Positions 49,970-60,692 of a stretch of DNA of 64,000 nucleotides are shown piece by piece. The stretch covers positions 62,001 to 126,000 of the forward strand of contig CAYWOS010000001.1 of the NCBI GenBank assembly GCA_964459985.1. Direction: 5' to 3'. This stretch comes from CAYWOS01 sp964459985. Its GTDB lineage: Bacteria > Bacillota > Clostridia > Christensenellales > Aristaeellaceae. The notes under the pieces were generated by a model. It was given only the letters and a program-made list of their open reading frames with translations, did not search any database and was not told the DNA's origin. Position 1 is the first letter of the stretch. Every line of letters starts with the position of its first letter. The position numbers and the translations under genes were made by a program.

Positions 49970-52900
49970 ACAGCGCCAGGATATCTTTCTCGCCGAGCCG
50001 CGTGGGCATTTCTTCGCCGGGCGTGATCAGGCGGTCGAACAGACGGCGCTTGCGGTCGCTCATGGACAGCACCCGTTCCTCGATGGAATCGTGTGCGATC
50101 AGGCGGATCACTTCGACGCTGCGCGTCTGACCGATGCGGTGCGCGCGCCCGGTCGCCTGTTCCTCGGCCGTCGGGTTCCACCACGGATCGTAATGGATCA
50201 CCATGTTCGCGCCCGTCAGATTCAGTCCCGTTCCGCCGGCCTTGAGCGAAATGAGGAACACGTTCTTTTCCCCCGCGTTGAAGCGCTGGGTCAATTCCAG
50301 CCGCGCGGCGGGCGGCGTTTCGCCGTCCAGATAATGATAGGGGACGCGCGCCTCGTCGAGCTTCTTTTCAATGATATGCAGCATCGAGGTGAACTGCGAA
50401 AAAACGAGAATGCGCCGGCCCGATCCCAGCGCGGAAAGCAGCACGTCCATCAGCAATTCCGTTTTTGCCGAAACGCCTTGATATTCGGGCAGACACAGCG
50501 CCGGATGACAGCAAATCTGGCGAAGCTCGGTGATCGCCGAGAGCACTTCGGCGCGGCCGCGGTGTAAGCCCTTGACGCGCAGGATCTCGTTCACGCGGTC
50601 GCGCTTCTGGATGAGCGCGGCGTCGTACACGCGCCTTTGCTCGGGCGCGAGCTCGGCCATCATCACGCTTTCGAGCTTCTCGGGCAGCTCGCTCAACACC
50701 TCGCTTTTCAGCCTGCGCATAAGGAAGGGACGAATGCGGCGGCGCAAATCCTCGGCGTTCTGCCCTTCGCCGTAGCGCTTGAGATAATCGGTGTAGCGCG
50801 GCAGATAGCCGGGCAGCACAAAATCGAAGATCGACCACAATTCGCCCGCGTGGTTCTCCATCGGCGTGCCGGTCAGGGCGTAGCGCGTTTCGGCGTTCAG
50901 CTGCTTGACCGCCTGCGCGCCGACGCTCAAAACATTCTTGATCTGCTGCGCCTCGTCAAGAACGGCAAAGCGGAAAGGGATCTCGCGCAAAAGCGCGATA
51001 TCGCGCCGGATGAGCGGATAGCTCGTGATCACAACGTCGGGCGCGCCGGGGCCGGACAGCGTATCTACCTGCTGTCCGCGCGCCGCCTGCCCGCCTTGCA
51101 TGAGCAGCACGCGGATTTCGGGCGCGAACCGCTTGAACTCGCTGAGCCAGTTATAGGTCAGCGAGGTCGGCGCGACGATGAGCGACGGCTTTTTGTCCCG
51201 ACCGGAGCGCAGGTACGCCAGCACAAGCGCGATCGCCTGCAATGTTTTTCCAAGCCCCATATCATCGGCAAGCACGCCGCCCATGTGCAATTCGTGCAGC
51301 GCGCACAGCCATCGAAACCCTCGCTCCTGATAGGGGCGAAGGCAGGAAAGCGGCGAGGGCATATCGTCGACCACAAGCTGCGCGGCGCGGCGCGCGTCGG
51401 CGTCGAGCGTCACGGGCAGCACATCGGCGCGGATGATCGAGGCGAGATACGCCGCGCGGCACGCGTTGAGGTTCGCCGGATCGCTGTCCGCTTCCGACAC
51501 CGCTTCAGCGAGCGACTGCCACTGCTTTTCCTCGGAGAGATCAAGAAACGTGCCGTCCTTGAAACGGAAATACATCCTGTGCCGCTTGAGCGCTTCCATG
51601 AGCGGCATCAGCTCGTCAAGCGGCGTGTCGCCGTCGTACAGCGCGAGCGACAGCCTGTTGTTCTTGAGCCGGATCGCGCCGCGCAGGAGAGGCTTTCGCG
51701 GCGTGAGGCGCTTAAACTCCTTGCTGAAAAAGACTTCGGCGCATTTCGTCAGGCGCGGCGCGCCCGCCGTCACGAAATCGATCAGCCGCTCCTGATCGGA
51801 CAGGTACGCCACGCCCCGGCGCACGCAGAACCCGCCGCGCGCCAGTTCGTCCAGCACGGCGTGCTCGCCGGCGGCGTCGCGCAGCAAAAGCGGCGGCTGA
51901 TCGTCGCCGGGTGGCGCGAAGGGATCAAACGTATACTCGCCGTACACGAAATTCACCTTGGCCGTGACATCCCTGCTTTCCTTGTCCAGATACACGCGCG
52001 CGGCGAGCGGCATTCTGATGAACGAATCCTCAAGCGCCGGATCGACCGTCAGCGTGCCGACGCGCAAAAGAAAGGGCATAAGCTCGCTCATCACGCGCGG
52101 CGTTTCGCGTTCGGTGAAGCAGAAATCCGTCGTTCCGCACGGCGCGGCAAGGCAAAGCTGCCTGATCATCGCGCGATGCTCGGCGGGAATCTGATGGCAT
52201 TCGGGGCGCGAGAGCACATACGCGTAATCCGGCGTGAGCGGCACGATGCTGTCGGGCATCTGCACGTTGATCTGGATCTGGCGCGACGTCCCGGACAGAT
52301 GGAAATTGATGTCGAGCGGCTTTTCCGTCACGCCGTTCATCATTTCGCATTCGCCGTCGCCGATCTGCAAACGAAAGGGCAGCCCGCGCAGCGTGTGAAG
52401 AAAGCGCTTGGCGGCGAGCGGCGCGAGCGGCAGCGCGCGCGCGTTCGGGCCGGTCAGCGACGCCGCGCCGGGCGCTTCGCAGTATTCGGCGAGCGCGTTC
52501 AGCACGAGCGACTGCTTTTCGCTGAATCGCATCCAGCGCGGCTCATAGGTGAAGCTTTTGCCGAACGGCAGCGGCGTTTCGTCGGCTCGGCACTTGAGAA
52601 ACTGCGGAATGCTGCGCACGACGTACAGCCTGTCCTCGCCCACGCGCAGCGTCACGCGAAGCCCGTCCTTGAGAAGGATCACGGTGGGCATCAGACGAAT
52701 GCCGTCCGATTCGGGCAGCATGGAGGAAACGGCGTCAAACAGGCGAGGCGCCTGCGCGAGCGCGCGGCGTTTCTCAATCTCGCGCAGCGCGCCGCTCTCC
52801 ATGGCGAAAAGCGCCGCCGCCGCGATATGCCGGCAAAAGCGTCCGCCGCAGTCGCACGTCATTCCGTCGACGTCGATGAGAACGCGCGCGCGGAGATCGC

Positions 52901-53033
52901 CGTCCGAAACAACGTAGGAAACGTCCTGACGCGTCCGCCGCGTTTCGCGTACGAGCGCGCGGCGGAACAGACCCTGGCCCAGAACGAATTCCTCCCTGCC
53001 GGCGAGGTTTTCCAGATCCTGCACGGTCAACAT
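49947..53033 (-). CDS. SNF2-family helicase with SWIM zinc finger
   Basis: A 1,028-residue Swi2/Snf2 protein of the bacterial HepA/RapA-like group. A SWIM zinc finger occupies the N-terminus (C60, C62, C67, H69 in CDCGGRFCRH). The ATPase core starts around residue 590: motif I DDMGLGKTLQAIA, motif II LDEAQQIKN, motif III ALTGTPMENH, and the C-terminal helicase half with VFSQFTSML, DGETPPAARLELTQRF and ATGRAHRIGQTRSV. These proteins remodel nucleic acid-protein complexes, for example recycling stalled RNA polymerase. The middle (residues 150-560) is a family-specific region of unknown role. The start ATG is the conserved MLTVQDLENL. Confidence 0.92.
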   Translation of the reverse strand: MLTVQDLENLAGREEFVLGQGLFRRALVRETRRTRQDVSYVVSDGDLRARVLIDVDGMTCDCGGRFCRHIAAAALFAMESGALREIEKRRALAQAPRLFDAVSSMLPESDGIRLMPTVILLKDGLRVTLRVGEDRLYVVRSIPQFLKCRADETPLPFGKSFTYEPRWMRFSEKQSLVLNALAEYCEAPGAASLTGPNARALPLAPLAAKRFLHTLRGLPFRLQIGDGECEMMNGVTEKPLDINFHLSGTSRQIQINVQMPDSIVPLTPDYAYVLSRPECHQIPAEHRAMIRQLCLAAPCGTTDFCFTERETPRVMSELMPFLLRVGTLTVDPALEDSFIRMPLAARVYLDKESRDVTAKVNFVYGEYTFDPFAPPGDDQPPLLLRDAAGEHAVLDELARGGFCVRRGVAYLSDQERLIDFVTAGAPRLTKCAEVFFSKEFKRLTPRKPLLRGAIRLKNNRLSLALYDGDTPLDELMPLMEALKRHRMYFRFKDGTFLDLSEEKQWQSLAEAVSEADSDPANLNACRAAYLASIIRADVLPVTLDADARRAAQLVVDDMPSPLSCLRPYQERGFRWLCALHELHMGGVLADDMGLGKTLQAIALVLAYLRSGRDKKPSLIVAPTSLTYNWLSEFKRFAPEIRVLLMQGGQAARGQQVDTLSGPGAPDVVITSYPLIRRDIALLREIPFRFAVLDEAQQIKNVLSVGAQAVKQLNAETRYALTGTPMENHAGELWSIFDFVLPGYLPRYTDYLKRYGEGQNAEDLRRRIRPFLMRRLKSEVLSELPEKLESVMMAELAPEQRRVYDAALIQKRDRVNEILRVKGLHRGRAEVLSAITELRQICCHPALCLPEYQGVSAKTELLMDVLLSALGSGRRILVFSQFTSMLHIIEKKLDEARVPYHYLDGETPPAARLELTQRFNAGEKNVFLISLKAGGTGLNLTGANMVIHYDPWWNPTAEEQATGRAHRIGQTRSVEVIRLIAHDSIEERVLSMSDRKRRLFDRLITPGEEMPTRLGEKDILALFDGTRES

Positions 53034-53124
53034 GCCTGCCTCCTGAGCGCAAACGCGCGCATTCGTATATCATTCGCCGCAGAAGCGATTAATTCCTGCC
53101 GCGCCGACAAATGAAAACAATCGT

Positions 53125-56100
53125 TTATCCTCTGATGGGAAAACGCGCCTCGTGCCGCTTGCCGTCGTCCTTGAGGTCGATCCATCCGTCGTCGCATTTT
53201 TCGCCGTCGCAGGTAACAAACAGCGTGTCCTCGCTCGCCGTCAGGTCGTAGCATGACGCGCCGTACCGATAGCGTACGGTGAATTCCTCGTGCCCCTCGG
53301 GCAGCTTCGGCGACAGCCGCGCGCGATCGCCGACTTTCTCAAATCCGTACAGTGTCTTAAACCAGCAAAGGTACGTCCACGCCGCGCTGCCCGTGTACCA
53401 TGTCCAGCCGCCGCGTCCCGCCTGCGCGCCCGCGTACACGTCCGCCGCCATCACATAGGGTTCGACCCTGTATATCTCCGCTTTCTCGGGCGTGTCGGCG
53501 TGCTTGGGCGGCAGGATGGCCAGCGCGATTTCATAGGCCAGATCGATCAGGCGGAGCTTGCACAGCGCCTCGATGAGCCATGGCACGGCGTGCGTGTACT
53601 GTCCGCCGTTTTCGCGCACGCCGGGCGGGTAGGCGGTGATATACCCGGCGCGCTCATGCTCGTCAAAGGGCGGCGACAGCAGCCTGACCATGCCGTGTTC
53701 GCGGTCGTACAGCCGATCGACGGCCGCCGCCACCGCCGCGCGCGCGCGGCTCCTGTCGGCGCCCGCGAGCACGGCGAAACATTGGCTGATCAGATCGATT
53801 CTCGGCGGATCGCTCTGATCGCCGCCGAGCGTGTCGCCGCCGTCGTACCAAGCCCGCAGGTACCATGCGCCCGTCCAAGCGGCGTCCGACGCCGTCAGCA
53901 GCTCGCGGCGGCGCGAGATCATGATCTGCGCCATTTCACGGTCGCACAGTTCGGCGTACTCCGCCAGCACCATCGCCAGAAAGAAGCCGAGCCACACGCT
54001 TTCGCCCGTCGCGCCGCCCACGCGATTCATGCCGTCGTTCCAATCGCCGCCGCCCATCAGCGGCATGCCGTGCGCGCCGAGGCGCACATGATCGACGGCG
54101 CGCAGGCAATGCTCGTGCAGCGTGCCGCTCCCGGCGATTTGAGGCGTTTCATAACGGTCGTCCTCGCCCGGGGACAGCGTCGGGGAGGAAAGATAAGGGA
54201 CGCTTTCATCCAGAATCGCCCGGTCGCCCGTCGCGCGCACATAGCGCGCCGTCACAAACGGCAGGAACAAAAGATCGTCCGTCACGCGCGTCCTGACGCC
54301 GGTGCGCGGCTCGTGCCACCAGTGCTGTACGTCGCCCTCGACATACTGGTGCGCTGCGCAGCGCAGGATATGCGCGCGCGCGAACGCCGGTTCGGTATCC
54401 AGAAGCGCCAAAACATCCTGAAGCTGATCGCGGAATCCCCACGCTCCGCCCGTCTGGTACAGGCCCGTTCGCGCGTAGAGCCGCGAGGCGATCGTCTGGT
54501 AAAGCAGCCATTGATTGAGCATCCGCGCGGCGTCGCGGTCGCCGCCGTACACCGTCAGGCGCGACAGTTTTTCCTGCCAGAAGGAAAGCGTCCGCCGCCT
54601 GATCGCCGACGCGCCGACGGAAAGAAGGTTGTCGCATATTTCGCGGATGTCCGCCGCGTTTTCTCCCGCGCCGATCAGAAAAATCTCCGTTCTCGCCTCG
54701 TGCGCTCGAAGCGCGCAGGCGACGCGAACGGACGCCGGATACGTCGCGAAAGGCGAGATCTCGGGCGCGGCGTCCTGATGATACAGAAACGCCGTCAGCG
54801 CCGCGCCGCATCCGCGCGCCGTCAGAAGACTGCCGTCCGTCCGCAGGCTCGTCGTCTCGGGACGCTCGCCGACGGCAAAGCGAACGAACGCTGTCAGCGT
54901 CACGTCGCGGGCGGTCGCCGACTGCATTTTGATCAGCCGCGCGCCGCAGGGCGCGCCTGGCGGCGAGAGGACGCTTAATTCGCAGCGCACGCCGCCGCAG
55001 TCGGTATAGTACGTCGACACGCCCGGGCGATGCACGACGTAGCCGCCTTCGAGCGAATAGGCGGCGCCGTCGACGTCCGTCAGCGTGTACAGTTCGCTGG
55101 CGAGCGGACGGAAGATATCCTTGTCGTGACGCGTCAGGCGGCGCAGATAGCTGTTGTCGATATGCGACTGCAGGATGCCGCGATCGCCCGCGACGGTGCC
55201 GAAGCGTTCGCCGGAAAGGATATTGCACCACACGCACGGCGGCGTCCGATAGACGCAGTAGCCGTTTTCGGCGGTGAATCCGCCGCAGCCGTTGTCGCCT
55301 TCGAGCGGCGGGAGAGGAGGCATCTCGGGCGCGCGCGGCTCCGCGCGCTCTTCCTCCGCCGAAGGCAGCGCGGCAAGCTGCTTTTTCAGCGGTTCGCCGT
55401 CGCGCAGCACGAGCCGCGACAGCGAAGCCAGTTCCTCGCGCTCGTCGCTCCCGACCGACAGAATATGCACGCCGCCGCTTTTCCCGATTTTATCGCGCAT
55501 AACGCCCGAGGACGCGAGCGTTGTGACGGCGTCGCGCACGGGCGCGAAATAGCTTTCCTCGGCGGCAATGGCGAATATCAGATCGTTGGTTCTGCCCGAC
55601 AGCGACAAAAGCGCGTGCACGCGCAAAACCTGCCTGATCAGCGCGGGATCGGCGCCGCGCAGGACGACCATCCAGACGGGATCGTCGCCCGTAATGCCGT
55701 GCCGCCAGAGAACGTCGACGGGCGCGGGCGGACGCGCTTCGGGACGAGACGCGTCGGCGTAGGCGATACGCGAGAGAATGCGGACGGCCAGAGAAAACGA
55801 CGGCGCGTCAAAATGCAGCGATTTCAGGAGCACCCGCGCGCGCGTTTCGGCAAGCGCGGGCACGGCGTTGACGCGGTCGCCGGCGTATCGCGCGAGCGTC
55901 TCTCCGGCGTCGTTTTCGTCGCGGCAGGGGAAAACGATCATCCAGATCTCTCTTTCGCCGCCGGCGCACAGCGAAAGCGACGCGCGAAGGCTCATACACG
56001 GCGCGAGCGTGTCGCCGAGGGCTGAACGCGCCTCGCCGCCCGAGAGCTGCTCCGGCCGTCCGTAATCGCCGGCGCGTCCCAGAAACGCGGCGCGGTCGCC

Positions 56101-59100
56101 CTGCATGGAAATGTCGCCCGAGTCCGTGATCACGGCGTGCGCGACGCAGGGAACGCGATCGCGCTCGTCGCGCGGACGGCGGCGCGCGATCAGGGCGCTG
56201 CCGCTCAATTTGTCGACGCGCACCGTCATATCGCGAAAATTCGCGTGCGCGTCGTCGGCGCGCTCGGTGCTTAACGACAGTTCAAGAAAGCTGACGATAT
56301 CGATTTCTTTGCGCTCGGCCGTCGTGTTTTTTATCCGCACGCGCGCGACGGCGGCATCCTCGATGGGATCGATCAGGCGCTGCTCGCGCACGAGCAGGCC
56401 GCCGCGCTCATGCGTGAATTCGACCGTGCCGGGACGGAACACGCACGTCCCATCCCGGGCGGGGCGGCATATGCCGTTCGTTTTTCGGTCGACAAGGTAG
56501 ATCTGCATGCCCGTCTCCGCCGAAGCGTCCGCGCTGAACCGCGTCACGCACACGTTCCCGATCGCCAGACGGCTTTGTCCGAGCGCGTTGATCTGCCAGG
56601 AGACCGTTTTCCCGGAAAGAATCCAGGTGTCGGGGGGCAATGCGCGATGCGCGCGGTACGGCGGCAATCCGTCGTTTGTCCGCCTGACAGGGGGCGGCAG
56701 ATGTTCGCGGCGTTTCCGCACGCGGACGGGCGCGCGCTCGTAGAGCAAATACAAGTGCGCGCGAACCGCCGGAACGGCGCAGAAGCGTCTGACGAGCGCG
56801 CCGTCCGTCAGGGCGTTGCAGGCCGCGCACAGAATCATGCCCTGATGATGCGACATGTGACTGCGCACGATTCGCGGCGCGTGATCGATCCGCTGACGCG
56901 TAAAATCAATCGCCTCGAATAATCCGTGATCGTCGCTCATGTCCATTTTTCGCAGCGCGATAAGATTGTTCGCCGCCGAGCGCGGCAGAACGGGCAGCGC
57001 CAGCATCGAGGCGTACGGCGCGACGACGTTCCCCTGCGTGCCGCTCGTGAGCGAAAGCGAGCGCAGGCCGAACGCCCGGTACTGGTAATGCAGCTCGGCG
57101 TCAAACCCGTAGTATCCGGACTCGCTGACGCCCCACACGGGGGCGAAAGCGTCGCTCATCTGTTCGCGGACGGCGTTCAGGCAGCTTTCGCCAAGCAGCG
57201 TGCCGCGCACGAGCGGCGTGAGAAGGAGCGGCATCAGATACTCGAACATCGTGCCCGCCCATGAAATCAGCGCCGCGCCGCCGCCCGCGCGCGTCACGTC
57301 CCTGCCCAGATGACGCCAGTGCGAGAGCGGGACGCGCTTGTTCATCAGCGCGACGAACGAAAGCAGCCGCGATTCGCTGGCGAGGAGATCGTAATGCCCT
57401 TCGCCGAAGCTGCCGTCGTCCACGTGACAGCCGATATAGAACAGCTCCGTTTCCGCGTCGAACAGCGCGGCGAGATCGGTCTCGTCTGCAAAGGCGTCAA
57501 GCGCCGTCGGCAGGGCGACGTACCGCGCGTCCAGATCGGCAAGCCGCGCGCGGACGCATTGCGCGCAGGCGTACAGGCAGGCGACCAGATTGCCCGAATC
57601 GACCGAGGAAACAAAGCGCGGCGCGAGCGTGCGCAGCGTCGCCGTATCGTACCAGTTGTACAGATGCCCCTTCCATCGGTCGAGCGTTTGCATTGTCGAG
57701 AGCGTTTCGGACAGCCTGCGCGCCATTTCGTTTCCATCGATCAGTTTTAGCTCGCACGCCGCCGCGCAGGACAACAGATACAGTCCGATATTGGTGGGCG
57801 AGGTGCGCATGGCGAAACCCGTGTCGGGATCGATCTGCACGTTGTCGGGCGGCAGGAAGTGTCCCGCTTCATTGACCGTTTCCTCAAAATACCGCCATGT
57901 ATCGGCGCACAGCTTCTGGATATCGCCGCGCTGCGATTCGGGCAGCGTCTGCTCGGGGCTGATCTTGCCGTCGAGCGCGTTCATCAGGATGGGCGACGCC
58001 GTGAACCAAAGCCCGAGCGCGACGAAAGGAAGAAAGCCGCCCGGCGCCAGCGAGAGCGCGATCACGGCGACGCCGGACAGAATGCTCGTAAACACCGCCG
58101 CGAGCGGCAGCCCGGCGGCCTTTTCCGCCTGCGCGGCCGTGACCCAAGACAACAGATGCCTGTGGCTGATCCATTGCCGATAGACGGCGCGCAGCGCCGC
58201 GTCCGCGCAGGCGTACGCCTTGGCGGGCAGCAGCGCCAGCCTGACGGCGACGCCGCGAAGCGGATAGGGGAGCGCGACGAGCGCAACGAGCGGCGCGGCG
58301 TACGCGGCGGAAGAAATCAACACGATCATCCGCGCGAGCGGCACGAGCGAACGGCGGAGGTTGTCATAAATTTTATGGCGTGAAATTAGCGGCAGCTCGC
58401 GCCGGAAAAGGAAGGACAAAAGCTGCCAGTCGCCGCGCGTCCACCGGTGCAGGCGCTTGTACCAGCCCTGCACCCGGGCGGGCTGACCGTCATAAAACGC
58501 GATGTCGTCCGCCAGCGCCGAGCGCGCGTATTCGCCTTCGATCAGATCATGGCTCAACAGCAGCCCTTCGGGCATTTTCCCGTCAAGGCGTTCCCGCCAC
58601 AGCTTGAGATCCAGAATGCCCTTGCCCATGAACGAGCCGCGCCCGAACAGATCCTGATACGCGTCCTTGACCCCCGCGCAGTACGGATCGCTGCCGCCCA
58701 TGCCGCCCAGATATTTTTGCGCGCGCGTTTTTACGGTGTCCGCCAAGATTTCCATGCGCGGCTGAATCACGGCGATCCTGCCCTTCTGAAGCGGATGCGC
58801 CATCGCGCCGACGAGCAAAAGGGGCGCTTCAGGCGGCATAAAGGTATCGGCGTCGAGCGTGATCACATAACGGTATCGCCCGGCGAGCGAGCGCACGTCG
58901 ACGGAGGCGTACAGCAGCGCGTCATTCGCGCTTTCGCCGAGCAGCAGCTTCGTCAGCGTCTCCAGCGCGCCGCGCTTGCGCTCGCGCCCCATCCAGCGTT
59001 TCTGCGCCTGATGAAACGCGCGCGCGCGCTGGAGATAAAACACGCCGCGCCCGCTGTCGCGGTTCAGCATATAGACGGCGCGATCGGCGGCGTCGACGAT

Positions 59101-60453
59101 TTCGCGGTCGGATGCCAGCGTTTTCTCCCCGGCGTCGACAAAATCGCCCAGCAGCATGAAATCAAGGTATTTATCATTGTTGGCTTCCATCAGCACGGCG
59201 ATGTTCTTGATCAGCGAAAGGGCGTGGCGCTGATCGATGATCAGCGCCGGGATGACGACGAGCGTCCGCGTTTCGCGCGAGAGCGCGTCGACGGCCAGAC
59301 GCGGCAGCATGCGCGCGGGCACGCGCCTCGCGATCACGGCATGAATCATCCGCCTCACGATCTCGGACAGGCACAGCGCGATCGGGAGAAACATCCACAC
59401 GGGCGCGGCATACAGGCAGATCGCCGACGCGCCGAGCAATGAAAGCGCGTACAGGCTCAGGCAGTACGCGCGCTCGCGGCGCTTGTCGGGCGAGCGGCGC
59501 GGCTTGCGGTTGAACAGATACGCCGCGATCAGATCGGGGCGTTCGATCAGGAAATATCCCGCCTCGTTCGCGGGCGCCTGCTGATCGCGCGTCAGGAGGA
59601 CGGCCGCCTCGGCGACGCGTTCTTCGGCTACGCGGTATCGCCTGGCAAGATACACGGCGGTGCGCACGTAATACGCGCGGCTTTCGGCGTCCATGCGCGG
59701 ATACGTCGCGTCCTCGGCGAGCGCGGAAGAGACGATGCTCGCGTTTTCAATGATTTCCCGCCAAGGCAGGCGCATCACGGCATGCAGCGAATGAATCACG
59801 CGGGCCAGCGTCCGATAATCATTGACGCCGCTCTCCGATTCGACGGCCACGCCTCCGCCCGTCAGCGCGTCAAAGCGCTTCACGGCTTCGGCGTCCTCCG
59901 ATTCGTTCAGCGTCGCCGCCATGCGGCGGACGACCGCCGCATCGCGCGGAAGCCGCTTGAGTCCGTCGCGGCGCAGCGCCTGAATCGCTCTTCGCGCCGC
60001 GCGGAACACGCGCGCTTCCTCCCGCGCCGTCGCAAGCGCGCCCGCGAGCATCTCAAAAAGCGCCGTTTTCAGCGCATAGGGGAACCATTCCAGCTCATCC
60101 TGACGAAAGGGCGACGTTTTCCTGCGCTCGCGAAGGAACGCGGCGATTTCATCCTTTTCCGCGCCGCCGTCGTTTTCGTCGACGAAGCTTCTCGCCGCGA
60201 CAAGAACGCGCGTTTCGCCGTCGACCGATGGCAGCCTCGGCGACGCCGAAGTTTCACGCTTGAGCGCGTCGTAGCCGTCCAGCAAAAAATCCCCGTTTTC
60301 GGCGAGCCACGCGGCGATGGGCGAGCGTTCGTCGGCGGGCAGCATATCGGCGATCTCGCGGCACGTGCGCGCGATCATGCGGCTGATTCCGCGCGGCGGC
60401 TTGAGCCTCGTTTCCCGTGTTTCCTTCGCTTCTTCCGGCAAAGTCAATGACAT
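53125..60453 (-). CDS. Cyclic beta-1,2-glucan synthase-like giant (GT84 + GH94-type)
   Basis: A 2,442-residue multidomain protein. Residues 328-376 hold membrane helices. Residues 398-690 are a GT84-type glycosyltransferase with LDADTFMP (D534, D536), SHDLIEGEY (D636) and a QGWYKRLHRWTRGDWQ motif (near residues 662-677). More membrane helices follow (700-850). The last 1,550 residues hold beta-supersandwich and (alpha/alpha)6 parts of GH94 type, with the acid aspartate in GGGDWNDGMN near residue 2138. In Brucella and Agrobacterium homologues (about 2,800 residues) the GT part makes the beta-1,2-glucan chain and the GH94 part trims it. It is shorter here. The start is the second ATG after GGAGG. 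Confidence 0.85.
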   Translation of the reverse strand: MSLTLPEEAKETRETRLKPPRGISRMIARTCREIADMLPADERSPIAAWLAENGDFLLDGYDALKRETSASPRLPSVDGETRVLVAARSFVDENDGGAEKDEIAAFLRERRKTSPFRQDELEWFPYALKTALFEMLAGALATAREEARVFRAARRAIQALRRDGLKRLPRDAAVVRRMAATLNESEDAEAVKRFDALTGGGVAVESESGVNDYRTLARVIHSLHAVMRLPWREIIENASIVSSALAEDATYPRMDAESRAYYVRTAVYLARRYRVAEERVAEAAVLLTRDQQAPANEAGYFLIERPDLIAAYLFNRKPRRSPDKRRERAYCLSLYALSLLGASAICLYAAPVWMFLPIALCLSEIVRRMIHAVIARRVPARMLPRLAVDALSRETRTLVVIPALIIDQRHALSLIKNIAVLMEANNDKYLDFMLLGDFVDAGEKTLASDREIVDAADRAVYMLNRDSGRGVFYLQRARAFHQAQKRWMGRERKRGALETLTKLLLGESANDALLYASVDVRSLAGRYRYVITLDADTFMPPEAPLLLVGAMAHPLQKGRIAVIQPRMEILADTVKTRAQKYLGGMGGSDPYCAGVKDAYQDLFGRGSFMGKGILDLKLWRERLDGKMPEGLLLSHDLIEGEYARSALADDIAFYDGQPARVQGWYKRLHRWTRGDWQLLSFLFRRELPLISRHKIYDNLRRSLVPLARMIVLISSAAYAAPLVALVALPYPLRGVAVRLALLPAKAYACADAALRAVYRQWISHRHLLSWVTAAQAEKAAGLPLAAVFTSILSGVAVIALSLAPGGFLPFVALGLWFTASPILMNALDGKISPEQTLPESQRGDIQKLCADTWRYFEETVNEAGHFLPPDNVQIDPDTGFAMRTSPTNIGLYLLSCAAACELKLIDGNEMARRLSETLSTMQTLDRWKGHLYNWYDTATLRTLAPRFVSSVDSGNLVACLYACAQCVRARLADLDARYVALPTALDAFADETDLAALFDAETELFYIGCHVDDGSFGEGHYDLLASESRLLSFVALMNKRVPLSHWRHLGRDVTRAGGGAALISWAGTMFEYLMPLLLTPLVRGTLLGESCLNAVREQMSDAFAPVWGVSESGYYGFDAELHYQYRAFGLRSLSLTSGTQGNVVAPYASMLALPVLPRSAANNLIALRKMDMSDDHGLFEAIDFTRQRIDHAPRIVRSHMSHHQGMILCAACNALTDGALVRRFCAVPAVRAHLYLLYERAPVRVRKRREHLPPPVRRTNDGLPPYRAHRALPPDTWILSGKTVSWQINALGQSRLAIGNVCVTRFSADASAETGMQIYLVDRKTNGICRPARDGTCVFRPGTVEFTHERGGLLVREQRLIDPIEDAAVARVRIKNTTAERKEIDIVSFLELSLSTERADDAHANFRDMTVRVDKLSGSALIARRRPRDERDRVPCVAHAVITDSGDISMQGDRAAFLGRAGDYGRPEQLSGGEARSALGDTLAPCMSLRASLSLCAGGEREIWMIVFPCRDENDAGETLARYAGDRVNAVPALAETRARVLLKSLHFDAPSFSLAVRILSRIAYADASRPEARPPAPVDVLWRHGITGDDPVWMVVLRGADPALIRQVLRVHALLSLSGRTNDLIFAIAAEESYFAPVRDAVTTLASSGVMRDKIGKSGGVHILSVGSDEREELASLSRLVLRDGEPLKKQLAALPSAEEERAEPRAPEMPPLPPLEGDNGCGGFTAENGYCVYRTPPCVWCNILSGERFGTVAGDRGILQSHIDNSYLRRLTRHDKDIFRPLASELYTLTDVDGAAYSLEGGYVVHRPGVSTYYTDCGGVRCELSVLSPPGAPCGARLIKMQSATARDVTLTAFVRFAVGERPETTSLRTDGSLLTARGCGAALTAFLYHQDAAPEISPFATYPASVRVACALRAHEARTEIFLIGAGENAADIREICDNLLSVGASAIRRRTLSFWQEKLSRLTVYGGDRDAARMLNQWLLYQTIASRLYARTGLYQTGGAWGFRDQLQDVLALLDTEPAFARAHILRCAAHQYVEGDVQHWWHEPRTGVRTRVTDDLLFLPFVTARYVRATGDRAILDESVPYLSSPTLSPGEDDRYETPQIAGSGTLHEHCLRAVDHVRLGAHGMPLMGGGDWNDGMNRVGGATGESVWLGFFLAMVLAEYAELCDREMAQIMISRRRELLTASDAAWTGAWYLRAWYDGGDTLGGDQSDPPRIDLISQCFAVLAGADRSRARAAVAAAVDRLYDREHGMVRLLSPPFDEHERAGYITAYPPGVRENGGQYTHAVPWLIEALCKLRLIDLAYEIALAILPPKHADTPEKAEIYRVEPYVMAADVYAGAQAGRGGWTWYTGSAAWTYLCWFKTLYGFEKVGDRARLSPKLPEGHEEFTVRYRYGASCYDLTASEDTLFVTCDGEKCDDGWIDLKDDGKRHEARFPIRG

Positions 60454-60599
60454 GAGCATCCTCCGACCAATGATCCTTGTCCTCCTATTCTGCGCAGGGT
60501 TCGACGCAGATAAACATAAGCGTCGATGAAAACAGATCGTTTTATCGGTCAAAATGCACAGATTTCAGAAAGAATGTACTGGTATTATGATGGTATTCA

Positions 60600-60646
60600 T
60601 GGTATACTGTTCATGAATCAGAAGGATTTCGGGTCGGCTGGCGCGC
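60600..60646 (+). promoter_or_regulatory. Promoter and conserved leader of the glgB operon
   Basis: Extended -10 TGGTATACT (60600-60608) followed by a hairpin GAATC-AGAAG-GATTT (60615-60629) and the block CGGGTCGGC. It matches the DUF3842 leader (3292-3337) at about 41 of 46 positions. No good -35 is visible here, unlike at 3272. Confidence 0.7.
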
Positions 60647-60692
60647 ACGAAACCGATGCGCCGGCAACTCTTTTACAAGGCGGTGGTTCTCC

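Noticed and set aside
50637..53114. 825-residue plus-strand open frame
   Set aside because: Antisense of the SNF2 helicase; composition (runs of Arg, Gln, His) is typical of non-coding frames.
60580..60608. Triple TGGTAT direct repeat before glgB as an operator
   Set aside because: Spacings are irregular (11 and 9 bp) and the last copy is simply the extended -10 element.
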